Shown: positions 22,647 to 33,381 of the stretch, one piece after another
How positions within the stretch are numbered: the stretch's first letter is position 1
How the letters are laid out: each line of letters opens with the position of its first letter
Origin: Buxus sempervirens
Lineage: Eukaryota; Streptophyta; Magnoliopsida; Buxales; Buxaceae
Reading direction: 5' to 3'
Length of the DNA: 64,000 nucleotides
NCBI GenBank assembly: GCA_947561395.2
Contig: OX387188.1
Location: forward strand, 37,009,942 to 37,073,941
Notes under the pieces: model-generated
Database searches by the model: none
The model's input: only the letters and a program-made list of their open reading frames with translations
Told to the model about the DNA's origin: nothing
Translations under genes and position numbers: made by a program

Positions 22647-25600
22647 ATGGCGGCAAGAAGAAGTACTCGGCATGCTGAAAATGCAGCGCCAGAGGAACCT
22701 GCCGAATCTCAGGTAAATCCTCTTTATGCTTCAGAGGTCCCGGAAGAAGGACCTTCGAGTTCTCAGCCGGACCTTAATGAGCGACTTATTCAGGCCATAC
22801 AAGGTCTCAGCCAACAAATGGCAGGCTTTGGCCAGGGTATTAACAAAATTTCTTCTGATAATGCTAGAATCCTAGCGGTTTTACAGGAAGGTTTCTCTAC
22901 AATGGCAAGACCGGTCATGATGACCGAACGAGCCGAAACATCGGCTGCTGGGTCAAATGCTCATGAAAGGATAAATATCCCGGAGCAGCCACCAATCATG
23001 AACCTAGGTGTAAACGGCCGACACGAACAGGCCAACACCGCCGCTTTAAGAGGAGAAATACCTCCTGGTGTCCCAGTTCATCCCAATGTGCCTCCGATCG
23101 AGGTGCGACCCATGGGACAAAGGGAAGCACAGGAAAACCATAGAGAAGATATCGGGGTAAGAAATATGGCCGTAAACCGTAATTACATTCAAAATGTAAT
23201 TCAAGAAATGATCGGAGATCAATATCACCGACGAATGACTAGGCCAGTTTATAGGAAACCTTACCCAGGCTGGATTGACCAACAATTTGAATTCCCTAGG
23301 GGATACAAAATTCCCGAATTCACTTTGTTTTCAGGAGAAGGTCAACAATCTACTATTGAACACATTGGCCGATTTACGGTTCAATGTGGAGAGGCGTCCG
23401 GTAATGATTTCCTTAGACTTAGACTATTTGGAAACTCATTGACCGGGCAGGCCTTTACATGGTATATTACTTTACCGGCCAATTCAGTTACAAATTGGGG
23501 AATGATGGAAGAGAAATTCCACTCCCAATTTTATCGTACGGAGCCTGAAGTAACCATGGTTGATCTTGCCCGGTTAAGACAACAACCGGGGGAATCGGCC
23601 GATAAATATATTGCTCGCTTTAAATATATGAAAAACAAATGCCGGATTCTTTTACCAGAATCGGAATTTGCAAATTTGGCGTTAAATGGACTACACTTTG
23701 AACTCCGAAAGAAATTCGAAGGTGAACAGTTCGAAGACTTATTTGAGTTGTCGGCCAGAGCCACCAAATACGAGTGGCTATTACAGGAAGACAACGAAAA
23801 GAAAGTCTCATCTTACGGGTCTTATTACAAGGACCCGAACTTTGAATACGGAGTTGTAGAAGTCGTGGGAAAACAATCAATCACCTGCCCGATTCTTATC
23901 CGGAAAACCAAGGATACAGAGGCAACAAAGGAGACGAGTACTTTTAGCCGAAATTATTCCTTTGACATAAATAAGACGGCTGAAGTATTTGAATACCTCT
24001 TGAAACAGGGATTCTTCAGATTAACCAAAGACCATCCTTTTATCCCCGCCAATGTGGCGGCCAAGGGTAAAGCTTGTAAATGGCACGGGGTGAAAACTCA
24101 TGAAACTAATGAATGTACTGTGCTTCGTAATGTGATACAGGAGAATATTGATAAAGGGCTCCTGAAGTTTGCAGAAACCGACAAAGAGAAGATGCAGGTT
24201 GACACACAACCATTCCCTAAAGAGGTGTCGGCAAATATGGTTACCATTGGGTTGCCAAAACGCACTCCAGCAGTTAAGATCGACCTGGATGGATCTTCCT
24301 CAGGGAAATGGGGGAAAACAGCACAACCAGTGCAGAACCAGGTGAATTTACGACCAAGGAACCATTGGAGGTATCCACCTACACAAGGACGGTCATGGCA
24401 TCAAGAGAGGAAAGGTGAAATCTGGGGTGAATGGTGGCATAAGCTCAGACGCGAACCCAGAATGGAAGAAGACAGGAAACCAGAGCTCAATGAAAAAACA
24501 ACAAAGAAATTGGTTTTGGTTCCTTCTGAATTATCTTCCAATCAAGTTGCAACCAAAAAACGACTGGAAACGGTTGCTAAATCCTCAGAGGAGTCTTCCG
24601 TCAATAAAGATACATCATGCAAGATTCCGGAGAAAATAGAAATGTCACCAGGCCTCCTTTGCCAAGACTGCAAGCAAAAAGTGATAGCAGAATACCGGTA
24701 TTCCCAATACAAAGGGAAATCAGTCAAGCATGAAGATGCACGCCACACTCAGGGGGGCAAGAGACCCTTGTACTTAACATCTGGTAGACAAGTAGGCTCG
24801 CCGACAAGGACGGCAGCCACCTATAGCTCCGCTAGGGATAGCGGCTACATGACCTATGAGCAATACAGGATGGTAAACGGGGTCAAACCCAGGATGGTAA
24901 AACCACCTATTATCCAGGATGGTCACTGGAAAAGATTGACTCATCCTAAATTTCCTTTTCATGCGCAGGCAAGTATCGCAGAACTGACCAGAACGCAGAA
25001 GCGACGCTGGCAGCGACAGCAAGCTAAGAGGCGATACCAGGAACAGAGTACTGGATCATCCGAGCCATATTGGTCGTCTAGGTTTGTTGCCAAAAGACGC
25101 ATTCCGAAGCCACAAAGGCTCAAAAAGAGCCCGCCTGATTCACCAATCCCTCCAGACACCACGCCCGAGCACAATTCCAATGCAGTGACCGAAAGGTTGG
25201 TGTCGGACGAAGAGTTGACAGACAATTTCGCCGGAGGAGAGGGAGAACAATTGTTAGTTGAACAAATGTTAACAGAATACAGTAGAATCTCAACTCCGTC
25301 TACGATAGAAATAACAGAGGAATTGACGCTCGAAACTCCCAAAGACGAGATCAGTGAATCGCTGAGTCAACCTCCATTAAGTGCGGATGCATCAATCGCC
25401 GAAATCTGTTTCGGTCGGATGCCCCCAATACCACTTGACTGTCATATGGTCCTCACTTTACCTATGACTTTTGGGGCCAGCATGGAGTTACCACGTTTAG
25501 AGGAGATCCAGGAGGAGGAAGACCCAGTAGCTTTGTATGTGATTGATCCAGAACATCTCGAAGAAGAGAAAAAAGACCAGAAACTGGCCGATGGTGACAA

Positions 25601-26234
25601 AATCGGTCTGGTGGGAGAGGTATGTTTCGTTGAACCATCCTTAACCATGACTCAACATCTCAAACCTTTATTTATAAAGGCGCACATGAACGGGATCCCT
25701 ATCAATAGAATTCTAATTGATAACGGGGCAGCAATAAATTTCATCCCAATATCCACATTGAAGAAATTAGGTAAGTCTTATTCGGATTTAATTTCTTCCG
25801 AAATCACCGTCACTAACTTTGCAGGAGGTATTACAGGAACTAGAGGAATCCTCCCAATCGAACTAACGGTTGGGACACGGCAGTCTCTTACGGCATTCTT
25901 CGTAATTGAATCATCCGCCGGATACAACGCATTGCTGGGAAGAGATTGGATCCATTCAAACAAATGTGTACCATCTTCTTTGCACCAATCGTTGCTGTTT
26001 TGGAAGGATGGCAAGACCGAAGAAGTAAAAGCCGACCAGCGGCCATTTGCCGTGGATTCCAATGCCGCACATGCATCCCTTTATAACGAAGGGGTAAAAC
26101 CAATTTCATTTAGTGGATATGACAAGAATGGGCAGCCGATCACTTCAAGTTCGGCTATACTACAAACGGCGCAACTACAGATTACAGAAGTAGCCGCAGT
26201 CGCCGAACTCAAAGAACTACCAAATGATGGTTAA
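22647..26234 (+). CDS. gag-pro: Gag-protease polyprotein of the Tat element
   Basis: An ATG at 22647, just after the primer site, opens 1,195 codons. The frame extends upstream into the LTR, but only by non-ATG codons. Residues about 220-380 carry the retrotransposon Gag capsid fold signature (FRGD-like ring: GQAFTWY, then KFHSQFY, LRQQPGESADKYIARF). A single Cys-His stretch CKWHGVKTHETNEC lies near residue 480 and replaces a canonical CCHC knuckle. The middle is basic and low-complexity. The protease sits near residues 1000-1120: ILIDNGAAINFIP is the active-site loop (DNG in place of DTG or DSG) and ALLGRDWI the second conserved loop. The product should form the particle and cleave itself. 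It ends in TAA, overlapping the pol start by 11 nt in another frame. Confidence 0.9.
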   Translation: MAARRSTRHAENAAPEEPAESQVNPLYASEVPEEGPSSSQPDLNERLIQAIQGLSQQMAGFGQGINKISSDNARILAVLQEGFSTMARPVMMTERAETSAAGSNAHERINIPEQPPIMNLGVNGRHEQANTAALRGEIPPGVPVHPNVPPIEVRPMGQREAQENHREDIGVRNMAVNRNYIQNVIQEMIGDQYHRRMTRPVYRKPYPGWIDQQFEFPRGYKIPEFTLFSGEGQQSTIEHIGRFTVQCGEASGNDFLRLRLFGNSLTGQAFTWYITLPANSVTNWGMMEEKFHSQFYRTEPEVTMVDLARLRQQPGESADKYIARFKYMKNKCRILLPESEFANLALNGLHFELRKKFEGEQFEDLFELSARATKYEWLLQEDNEKKVSSYGSYYKDPNFEYGVVEVVGKQSITCPILIRKTKDTEATKETSTFSRNYSFDINKTAEVFEYLLKQGFFRLTKDHPFIPANVAAKGKACKWHGVKTHETNECTVLRNVIQENIDKGLLKFAETDKEKMQVDTQPFPKEVSANMVTIGLPKRTPAVKIDLDGSSSGKWGKTAQPVQNQVNLRPRNHWRYPPTQGRSWHQERKGEIWGEWWHKLRREPRMEEDRKPELNEKTTKKLVLVPSELSSNQVATKKRLETVAKSSEESSVNKDTSCKIPEKIEMSPGLLCQDCKQKVIAEYRYSQYKGKSVKHEDARHTQGGKRPLYLTSGRQVGSPTRTAATYSSARDSGYMTYEQYRMVNGVKPRMVKPPIIQDGHWKRLTHPKFPFHAQASIAELTRTQKRRWQRQQAKRRYQEQSTGSSEPYWSSRFVAKRRIPKPQRLKKSPPDSPIPPDTTPEHNSNAVTERLVSDEELTDNFAGGEGEQLLVEQMLTEYSRISTPSTIEITEELTLETPKDEISESLSQPPLSADASIAEICFGRMPPIPLDCHMVLTLPMTFGASMELPRLEEIQEEEDPVALYVIDPEHLEEEKKDQKLADGDKIGLVGEVCFVEPSLTMTQHLKPLFIKAHMNGIPINRILIDNGAAINFIPISTLKKLGKSYSDLISSEITVTNFAGGITGTRGILPIELTVGTRQSLTAFFVIESSAGYNALLGRDWIHSNKCVPSSLHQSLLFWKDGKTEEVKADQRPFAVDSNAAHASLYNEGVKPISFSGYDKNGQPITSSSAILQTAQLQITEVAAVAELKELPNDG

Positions 26235-29200
26235 ACCATCAGAAGTCGCAGAAGCCGTCGTAAGAAAGATGACGGCTTACATGCAGGAAGAAAAGATAGG
26301 GAAGTTGCAGCAGGAACAAGAATGGCTGGAAAACGGCGAGATAATGATAAACTCGGCCGAATTCATTAATGAACAAGAAGATGAAAGGGTACAAAACCGG
26401 AATGAGATTACTCTCGCCGACCTACAAGCAGCACCAGCCAAATTAGAAGACCTAAAGGTAGATACCCAAGATCCATTAGAAGAAATCAACCTGGGGACAG
26501 AGGCGGAACAGAAGCCTGTTTTCATGAGTAAGCTATTACCACCTTCGGTCAGACAAGAAATGAGATTATTGCTAACCGAATATTCGGACTGTTTCGCCTG
26601 GACTTATCAAGAGATGCCAGGATTGGACCGAAGAATGGTAGAACACAGGCTCCCTATCAAGCCAGAATTTAAACCATTCAGGCAACCTTCAAGGAGGATG
26701 GGTGACGACGTGGTATGTAAAGTAAAGGTTGAAATAGAACGGCTTCTATCAGCCGGATTTATTAGGCCGATACGATATGCCGAGTGGCTTTCGAACGTTG
26801 TACCCGTAATTAAAAAGAATGGTCAAATTAGAGTATGTATTGATTTCCGCAATCTGAATTCTGCAACGCCCAAGGACGAATATCCAATGCCGATCGCAGA
26901 CCTCTTAGTTGATAATGCATCACGGCATAAGTTTTTGTCATTTATGGACGGCCACTCCGGATATAATCAAATCTTCATTGCCGAGGAAGATGTAGCAAAA
27001 ACGGCGTTTCGATGCCCTGGAGCATTAGGAACTTATTGTTGGGTGGTTATGCCGTTCGGATTAAAGAATGCTGGCGCAACCTATCAAAGGGCAATGAATC
27101 TCATCTTCCATGACATGATCGGTCAAATACTTGAGGTATATATTGACGATGTTGTGATAAAGTCTCAAACCGAAATGGACCATTTGCAGCATTTAAAACA
27201 GGTTTTTGAACGACTTCGTAAGTACAGCTTGAAGATGAATCCATTAAAGTGTGCTTTTGGTGTATCGGCAGGAAATTTCCTAGGCTTTCTCGTACACCAG
27301 AGAGGAATTGAGGTCGATAAAAATAAAGCAAAGTCGGTCATAGAAGCCAAGCCACCAGCCAATAAGAAACAGCTACAAAGGTTGCTCGGCCAGGTGAATT
27401 TCTTGAGAAGATTCATTTCAAACCTGGCCGGGAAGATCAGGGTCCTATCCCCATTATTGAAAATCAAGAATACTGAAGAGTTTATTTGGAATGAAGACCA
27501 TCAAGCCGCTTTTGAAGGCATCAAACAGTATTTGGCAACCCCACCGGTTTTGGTGCCACCTTCAAAAGAACGGCCGCTAAAACTTTATATAGCGGCTTCG
27601 AGCGATTCAGTTGGAGTCTTGTTGGCCCAAGAGAACGATCAAGGATATGAGCAGGCCATTTATTACCTCAGTAGATTCTTGACTCCGGTGGAAGAAAGGT
27701 ACACTAATCTAGAGAAGTTGTGTCTAACACTCTATTATGCAGCTACCAAATTACGACATTATCTCCTGTCGGCCAAAGAAATTTTCGTCATAGCAGCCAC
27801 TGACGTGGTCAAGTACATGCTCACTCGGCCTACAGTGAGTGGTAGACTCGAAAAATGGACCCTGACTCTGATGGAGTTTGACTTTAAATATGTACCGCAG
27901 AAAGCGGTAAAAGGACAAGCATTGGCCGATTTTTTGGCCGATCATCCATCTAGTGTGCAGGAAAAAGAGTTGGATATCCCAGTATTTCATGCCAGTTTTT
28001 GCTATGCCGAATTCCAACCATGGACACTGGAATTTGATGGTTCAAAGACAGAGTTTGCTTCTGGGATCGGAGTAGTAATAACTTCACCCACTGGTGACAA
28101 GCACGAACATGCATTTCAGCTTGAAGAATTATCCACAAACAATCAAGCAGAGTTTGAAGCTACAATTATAGGGTTGGAAATTCTATGGGAAATGGGTGCT
28201 CGAGCAGTTAATATTGTTGGAGATTCCCAACTCGTCTTGAAGCAAATGGAGGGCATATATAACTGCAATAGCGAGTCATTAGTACTATTGCTACGAAGGG
28301 CGAGATTCCTGGCCCAGCAGTTCAATAGAATTGAATTCGAACATCGGCCAAGGAAGGAAAACTATCAAGCTAATGAACTGGCCCAGTTGGCATCTGGACT
28401 CAGGCTGCGCGATTCAGTTAGAACAGTGACCATACAATCTCTCCCCAACTCCGAGAAAAGACCATTTCTGGTGGATTCACTAGCATGTTGTAACCAGACA
28501 ATAAGACAGGATTGGAGAGGTGAGATCTGGGGATATCTTAAAGATCCTACTATAAAGACTAGCAGATCGACCAAAAGGAAAGCTGCCAACTATTTTATTC
28601 TGGGCGATGAGCTATATAAAAAGAGTATTGAAGACATCCCACTTAGATGTGTCAACCCAGCAGAAGCCATGTTAATAATGGCCGAGGTACACGAAGGGAT
28701 TTGTGGCGCACACCAAGCAGGAGTCAAGATGCGATGGTTATTGCGTCGGCATGGTTATTACTGGCCGTCAATCTTGAAAGATTGTCAGATGTTCGCTGCA
28801 GGATGTCAGGAATGTCAGAAACATGGACCAGTTCAGAGGGTGCCGGCATTCGAATTGCAAACCATAGTCAAGCCATGGCCCTTCAGGGGGTGGGCAATGG
28901 ATTTGATTGGAAAAGTGTATCCTCCTTCGACCGGTCTACACAACTTCATCATAGTAGCCACTGATTACTTCACCAAATGGGTGGAAGCCAAACCTTTGAA
29001 AAAAGTGGAACAAACGGATGTGATTGAGTTTATCAGGGAACAGATAATTCATAGATACGGTATCCCCGAAACCATCACGACCGATTCAGGTACCGTTTTT
29101 GTAGGACAAGAAGTGACTGAGTTTGCCAAAACATATAGCATCAGAATGATTCAATCTACACCCTATTACGCACAGGCAAATGGACAAGCTGAAGCAACGA

Positions 29201-29799
29201 ATAAGGTGTTGAAAAATATCCTAAGAAAGATGATTGAGGATAAGCCAAGAAGTTGGCATAAACTCTTATCTGAAGCATTGTGGGCGTATCGAATGTCTTA
29301 CAAGACGTCTATTGGAACTACCCCTTTTGCCTTAACCTTCGGTCATGAGGCAGTTATTCCGGCCGAAATCACGGTCAAATCATTAAGGGTGGCTATTCAG
29401 AATAATTTCACTCCCAAGGATTACACGGAAGCAATGTTAGTCGAATTAGAAGACTTGGGAGAGATGAGGAGGCTAGCCCTGGATCGGCAGAGAGCCCTCA
29501 AGCAAAGGATTGCAAGATCCTATAATCGCCGAGTGAAACACAAATCATTCGCTCAAGGAGATTTAGTGTGGAAAACCCTGCTGCCAATAGGGAAAAAGGA
29601 TTCTTTGTATGGAAAATGGTCCCCCACGTGGGAAGGACCATTGCAAGTCAGCAAGGTATTGCCCGGGGGGGCATACCATATACAGTCTTTGGATGGCCAA
29701 GAAAAGAAGATTATCAACGGCCAGTTTTTGAAACGGTACTTTCCTACTCTATGGGAAAGCCGCGAAATCAATAACCAACCTGAGGAAAATCAGGAATAA
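26224..29799 (+). CDS. pol: Pol polyprotein: reverse transcriptase, two RNase H domains, integrase
   Basis: 1,191 codons from ATG 26224, overlapping the gag-pro stop in the +1 frame. The reverse transcriptase spans about residues 150-420 (VCIDFRNLN near 204, PFGLKNAGATYQ, catalytic YIDDVV near 306). The first RNase H follows (about 440-580); its usual first Asp is missing (LYIAASSDSVG), as is common in this lineage. The second, archaeal-type RNase H at about 600-735 shows FDGS, NNQAEFEA and GDSQLV, but the last acidic position reads QANELA instead of the usual AD. Integrase at about 815-1090 has an HHCC zinc site (H..H..C..C in GAHQAG...CQECQKHG) and the DDE triad (MDLIG, TTDSGT, GQAEATNK). 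No chromodomain is seen at the C-terminus. No frameshift or stop interrupts it. Confidence 0.93.
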   Translation: MMVKPSEVAEAVVRKMTAYMQEEKIGKLQQEQEWLENGEIMINSAEFINEQEDERVQNRNEITLADLQAAPAKLEDLKVDTQDPLEEINLGTEAEQKPVFMSKLLPPSVRQEMRLLLTEYSDCFAWTYQEMPGLDRRMVEHRLPIKPEFKPFRQPSRRMGDDVVCKVKVEIERLLSAGFIRPIRYAEWLSNVVPVIKKNGQIRVCIDFRNLNSATPKDEYPMPIADLLVDNASRHKFLSFMDGHSGYNQIFIAEEDVAKTAFRCPGALGTYCWVVMPFGLKNAGATYQRAMNLIFHDMIGQILEVYIDDVVIKSQTEMDHLQHLKQVFERLRKYSLKMNPLKCAFGVSAGNFLGFLVHQRGIEVDKNKAKSVIEAKPPANKKQLQRLLGQVNFLRRFISNLAGKIRVLSPLLKIKNTEEFIWNEDHQAAFEGIKQYLATPPVLVPPSKERPLKLYIAASSDSVGVLLAQENDQGYEQAIYYLSRFLTPVEERYTNLEKLCLTLYYAATKLRHYLLSAKEIFVIAATDVVKYMLTRPTVSGRLEKWTLTLMEFDFKYVPQKAVKGQALADFLADHPSSVQEKELDIPVFHASFCYAEFQPWTLEFDGSKTEFASGIGVVITSPTGDKHEHAFQLEELSTNNQAEFEATIIGLEILWEMGARAVNIVGDSQLVLKQMEGIYNCNSESLVLLLRRARFLAQQFNRIEFEHRPRKENYQANELAQLASGLRLRDSVRTVTIQSLPNSEKRPFLVDSLACCNQTIRQDWRGEIWGYLKDPTIKTSRSTKRKAANYFILGDELYKKSIEDIPLRCVNPAEAMLIMAEVHEGICGAHQAGVKMRWLLRRHGYYWPSILKDCQMFAAGCQECQKHGPVQRVPAFELQTIVKPWPFRGWAMDLIGKVYPPSTGLHNFIIVATDYFTKWVEAKPLKKVEQTDVIEFIREQIIHRYGIPETITTDSGTVFVGQEVTEFAKTYSIRMIQSTPYYAQANGQAEATNKVLKNILRKMIEDKPRSWHKLLSEALWAYRMSYKTSIGTTPFALTFGHEAVIPAEITVKSLRVAIQNNFTPKDYTEAMLVELEDLGEMRRLALDRQRALKQRIARSYNRRVKHKSFAQGDLVWKTLLPIGKKDSLYGKWSPTWEGPLQVSKVLPGGAYHIQSLDGQEKKIINGQFLKRYFPTLWESREINNQPEENQE

Positions 29800-29946
29800 A
29801 ATAAAATATCTACTGTTCGGTATCTGCAACGCCAAATAAATGGTATTGTCAAATCGAGGAGCCGATATACAGTGCGGATTAGACTGAAATAGGAAATCTC
29901 TTCGAGATCCGCTCAGACCCATTGATCTTCTTTCTAACGATCGGTC

Positions 29947-29954
29947 TATAAATA
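29947..29954 (+). promoter_or_regulatory. Plus-strand TATA box downstream of pol
   Basis: TATAAATA in GGTCTATAAATACTAAGG, about 150 bp after the pol stop and 55 bp before a short ATG frame. It is a good consensus match inside the element and independent of the LTR promoter. Confidence 0.45.
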
Positions 29955-30001
29955 CTAAGGCAATGCTCGCCATTCTTCCAAGAAAGGAAAGAAGAAAAGA
30001 G

Positions 30002-30154
30002 ATGGCGAAAGATCAAGAGCCGACGACGGAGACGATCGAGGAAGAAGAAGTCAACAAAGCCGATGACTTCATGAGAATGGGCGGGATCGGAAAAGGCGAC
30101 TCTACTCTCGCTGACCCCATCACGGCTGGTCTTCGACCACCGAGTTCTGGGTAG
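30002..30154 (+). CDS. Short acidic ORF downstream of pol (50 aa), unknown
   Basis: An ATG at 30002, about 50 bp after a TATAAATA, opens 50 codons (begins MAKDQEPTTETIEEEEVN). Upstream in the same frame is another ATG at 29963. AATAAA signals follow at about 30400, 30460, 30513 and 30535 on the plus strand. Together they look like a small transcription unit inside the retroelement. The product matches nothing I recognise, and it could be a leader ORF or chance. It lies between pol and the convergent 3' end of the antisense PMD gene. Confidence 0.35.
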   Translation: MAKDQEPTTETIEEEEVNKADDFMRMGGIGKGDSTLADPITAGLRPPSSG

Positions 30155-30626
30155 AGACGAGAGTTCTTTCCTCCGACCAGCATTTACGCCGGTCGGAATA
30201 GTCGCCATCCCCCCCTCTTTCCTCTTGCCCCTTTGAAGGAATTGCCCCTCGCTAACACCGTCTATGGTTGGAGTGCGGAGCAATTTCAGGGGCATATCGG
30301 CCCCGGTTGTATTATCATACCCCGGCTGATACATCTGGCCTTGATTGTATGAAAGAGCCAGAAGAGCTCGGCTTTGGTTGTATGAAAGATCAATGTTGAA
30401 ATAAAAACATTCTTATTTTGTTTGTTTAGTTCTAATCTTTCTATGACAAGCAGTAGATATGAAATAAAACGAGTATGTTACGCATCCAAAAAGCATGCAA
30501 AAAACTACCGTTTAATAAAAGCCGAGGAATCGGCTGAATAAAGTTTAAAATGCCAGCCATATGGCATTATCATAAAAAGTGAATACCGAACAAACGGTAT
30601 GATTGTTTAGAAAAGGTTTTATAACC

Positions 30627-33381
30627 TTACCTTTCGAACCAAGTCTGAAATCGGGCATGATCATACTTCGCCCGCTCCAATAATAATTGCATCTCAGCTC
30701 GACGCACCTCCACCTCCCTTTCATCCCTCATGTGCTCCTCCAAACGGTGACGGCTCGATTCGATCAGCAGCATCTGAGTCTGGATAGATTCTTTAAGATG
30801 ATGTTCCTCAGATTGTAGCCGAGATAAATCGTCCGAAGCAGTATCTGATGGGTCACCAGCAATAGAGCCCTGGCCAAGAGAATTTTTATGAAGAGACCAC
30901 CTCAAAGTCTCCAAATGGCGATTATGACCATATACAGCACGAATTTCTTGACGGAAATCGGAACATCTCACGTTGACAGAACGGAGAAAGTCCATGGCTT
31001 CCCTTAGCTGCGGCACGGCACTGTAAAAACCAAGCATGGACATTAGCCGATCTCCGGTTGAACGATCCCCGCGAGAATTCATCACTATGGCTCTGCATAT
31101 CAACAATCGAACTTCTGACAATTCTTCGTCAGAAAGTTCTTCAGGCTGACGAAGAACAAAAGAGCGGAGTTCGTTCCAACTGTCAAAATCCGGAAGAAAT
31201 GCCGGAAGAAGGTCATGAAATTCGGGAGATGAAAGACAACGGTCTACTTCCATGAAGCAAAACCTGACAAATCCGAAGCAAGTACCAGGGAGGGGTCTAT
31301 AATTTTCTTCCTTGGCCACAGGAATTTTTGGCTCAGAAGGTAATTCACCAGAAGAAGAACCAGAGGAAGTAGCACCAGGAACAGTGGATGGACCAGCTTC
31401 ATCAACCACGGGACGAGGGAAGAAAGGAGCCGGCCTAGATGCACTAGGCAACGGATCGGTCGAAGGAGTGACAAATCGAGTTGAGGTTGGGGGACTAGCA
31501 TAATGAAATGCACGAGGAGGAGTCGGCATGAGAGTTGATCTACCACTACTCCCAGAATGAACGGGAGGCCCATGCTGAGGACGAAATAAATCGATGTCTT
31601 CTTCCTCGTCCGAAGAATCGTCAGCCACGACGACACGCTCACCTGGATGCTGAACTCGGAGTCGCAAACTGGAACGAGTAACGTAAGCACGACCATCCGA
31701 TACCTCACCAATCTTCCGTTTTTTCAAAGGCGACTGTTTGGAAGAAGGGTTGCTCCGATTGGCAGAAACCTTGGAAGGTCGCCGCCAGTTAAAGGTGACC
31801 GACGTCTCGGCTTTCTTTTTCTTGCTCTTCACATGGGAGGATCGAGGATCATCTAATAAAGAAAAAGAAAGTCAGACGCGACCGAATAAAGAAGATCAGT
31901 TTATAAAAACATAAAAGAAAGTTACCTGGGTAACAGGCCTCATAATACCCGTGGAGTTTGCCTATACTCGCTATATCGACCGCATTCGGTCGAAATAGCG
32001 CAGTATACGACTCTGCATCAAGCCGGACAAAGTCAGAGTAAAGCTGAGACCACCATCGACGAAAGGAAGGTTCAACTGAGGATTCCCGGGGAAGAGGATA
32101 ATTGCGGAAGCGAGCAGAAAGATCGCGGAACCGAGAAGTTGCTAATGACAGGTAACTAGGGCTCAAAACAGACCGAGAGCCACCATTGGTAGATGAAAAC
32201 ACCACCAGAGGAATGCCTTGGCCATAACCAAGTTGCCGACTGACGAAATGCGGCAGATATATTTCCACCCCTTCTCTTCTAGAAGTGGCAGGAGCATCTC
32301 GGTTATGCAAGCCAAAAGGAAGCTCACGGGCAATAAGAAAACTGGCCGTAGCACGTCGGCGAGTTTCTGGAGAAGAATTGATGGCGGCATAAAGGGGAGA
32401 CCCATGAAATTGGTCTAGAGAAAAGTGATGGAATAAAGGAGGATTATTTTCCTGTAGACCTACCAGGAAGAAATCAAGAACAGCCGTGAAAGACAATTGA
32501 ATAGGTGTTGCGGTAAGCCAGCGACGGCCGGCATAGTAATAATTAGGAAAAGGATTGTCTACGGCTGTACAGAAAAAGCCGGGAAAGTATTCATAAAACC
32601 AGAATTGTAAAAACCAAAGAGGGCCACTGGCAACCCCTAATCGGCCGAAAGACAGACTGTGTAAACCACGGTAGACCTGGCTGAGAAAGAAAGGGGCTAG
32701 AGCCAAACGGCGACCATGGGCCAGGGCTACCGCAATACCGGCAAACTCCTTTACCATCTGAGCAGATGGGCCACAGCAGAAAAAATGGCAAAGAAAAAAC
32801 AGCAAGAAAGAGCAATGCTCTTGAAGGGAAGGAGGATTATCGTCATTTGGAACTCGCTCAGCACGAACAAAGGTGCCGAAAGCAGAAGAAGCATGAGCGG
32901 TGTTAAAAACAGAAGATGAGAAAACGGACAGGGTAGAATCTACTTCTTCCCCAAGGACCGAAAGACCTGTGATGCAGCAAACATCCAACAGGGTCGGGGT
33001 CATAGGCCCATGGTAAAAGGAGAAGGTGTTGGAACCCCGACACCAGAAAAATGAGGCCACTCCAAGCAAAATAGGATTGAAGGGAATGTAGAAGGTGGAA
33101 TAGAAGATCATCTCCGCCAAACCTAGCCTAACCCAGGTCTCCATATAATAAGACCGTAAACGCTCAACCCATTTGTTCCACTCAGGGGAACACTTAGGCC
33201 AGGAGCGAGGAAGAGTAATCAGATTACCCCATCTCACAGGATCAGAGGCGCTGATCAAGTGGTAGGAAGAGTGCAGGACCTTTGGAGCCTTTTCCGTCTC
33301 GTCATCAGTGCATGGACCAAGAACAGGACCATCCTCACCATCAAGGAACAGATTCAAGTCGTTAGGGTTGTCGTCCGCCAT
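30627..33381 (-). CDS. Antisense PMD (plant mobile domain) protein, copy B, 893 aa
   Basis: Two exons on the minus strand, 33381-31926 and 31852-30627, join across a 73-nt GT-AG intron with frame kept. Exon 1 carries a plant mobile domain: WNKWVERLRSYYMETWVRLG, FYSTFYIPFNPILLGVASFF, and the hallmark MTPTLLDVCCITGLSVLGEE, followed by the longer second half (ALAPFFLSQVYRGLHSL, GPLWFLQFWFYEYFP). Exon 2 adds a basic, Lys/Ser-rich start (possible nuclear signal KKRK), an acidic DDSSDEEEDID stretch, Pro/Ser-rich linker, and a C-terminal coiled coil (about the last 80 residues). PMD proteins such as MAIN/MAIL1 act in the nucleus in gene silencing and genome stability, and PMDs are known from plant transposons. 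The ATG at 33381 is chosen because it matches the start context of copy A. An in-frame ATG exists at 33612. Confidence 0.8.
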
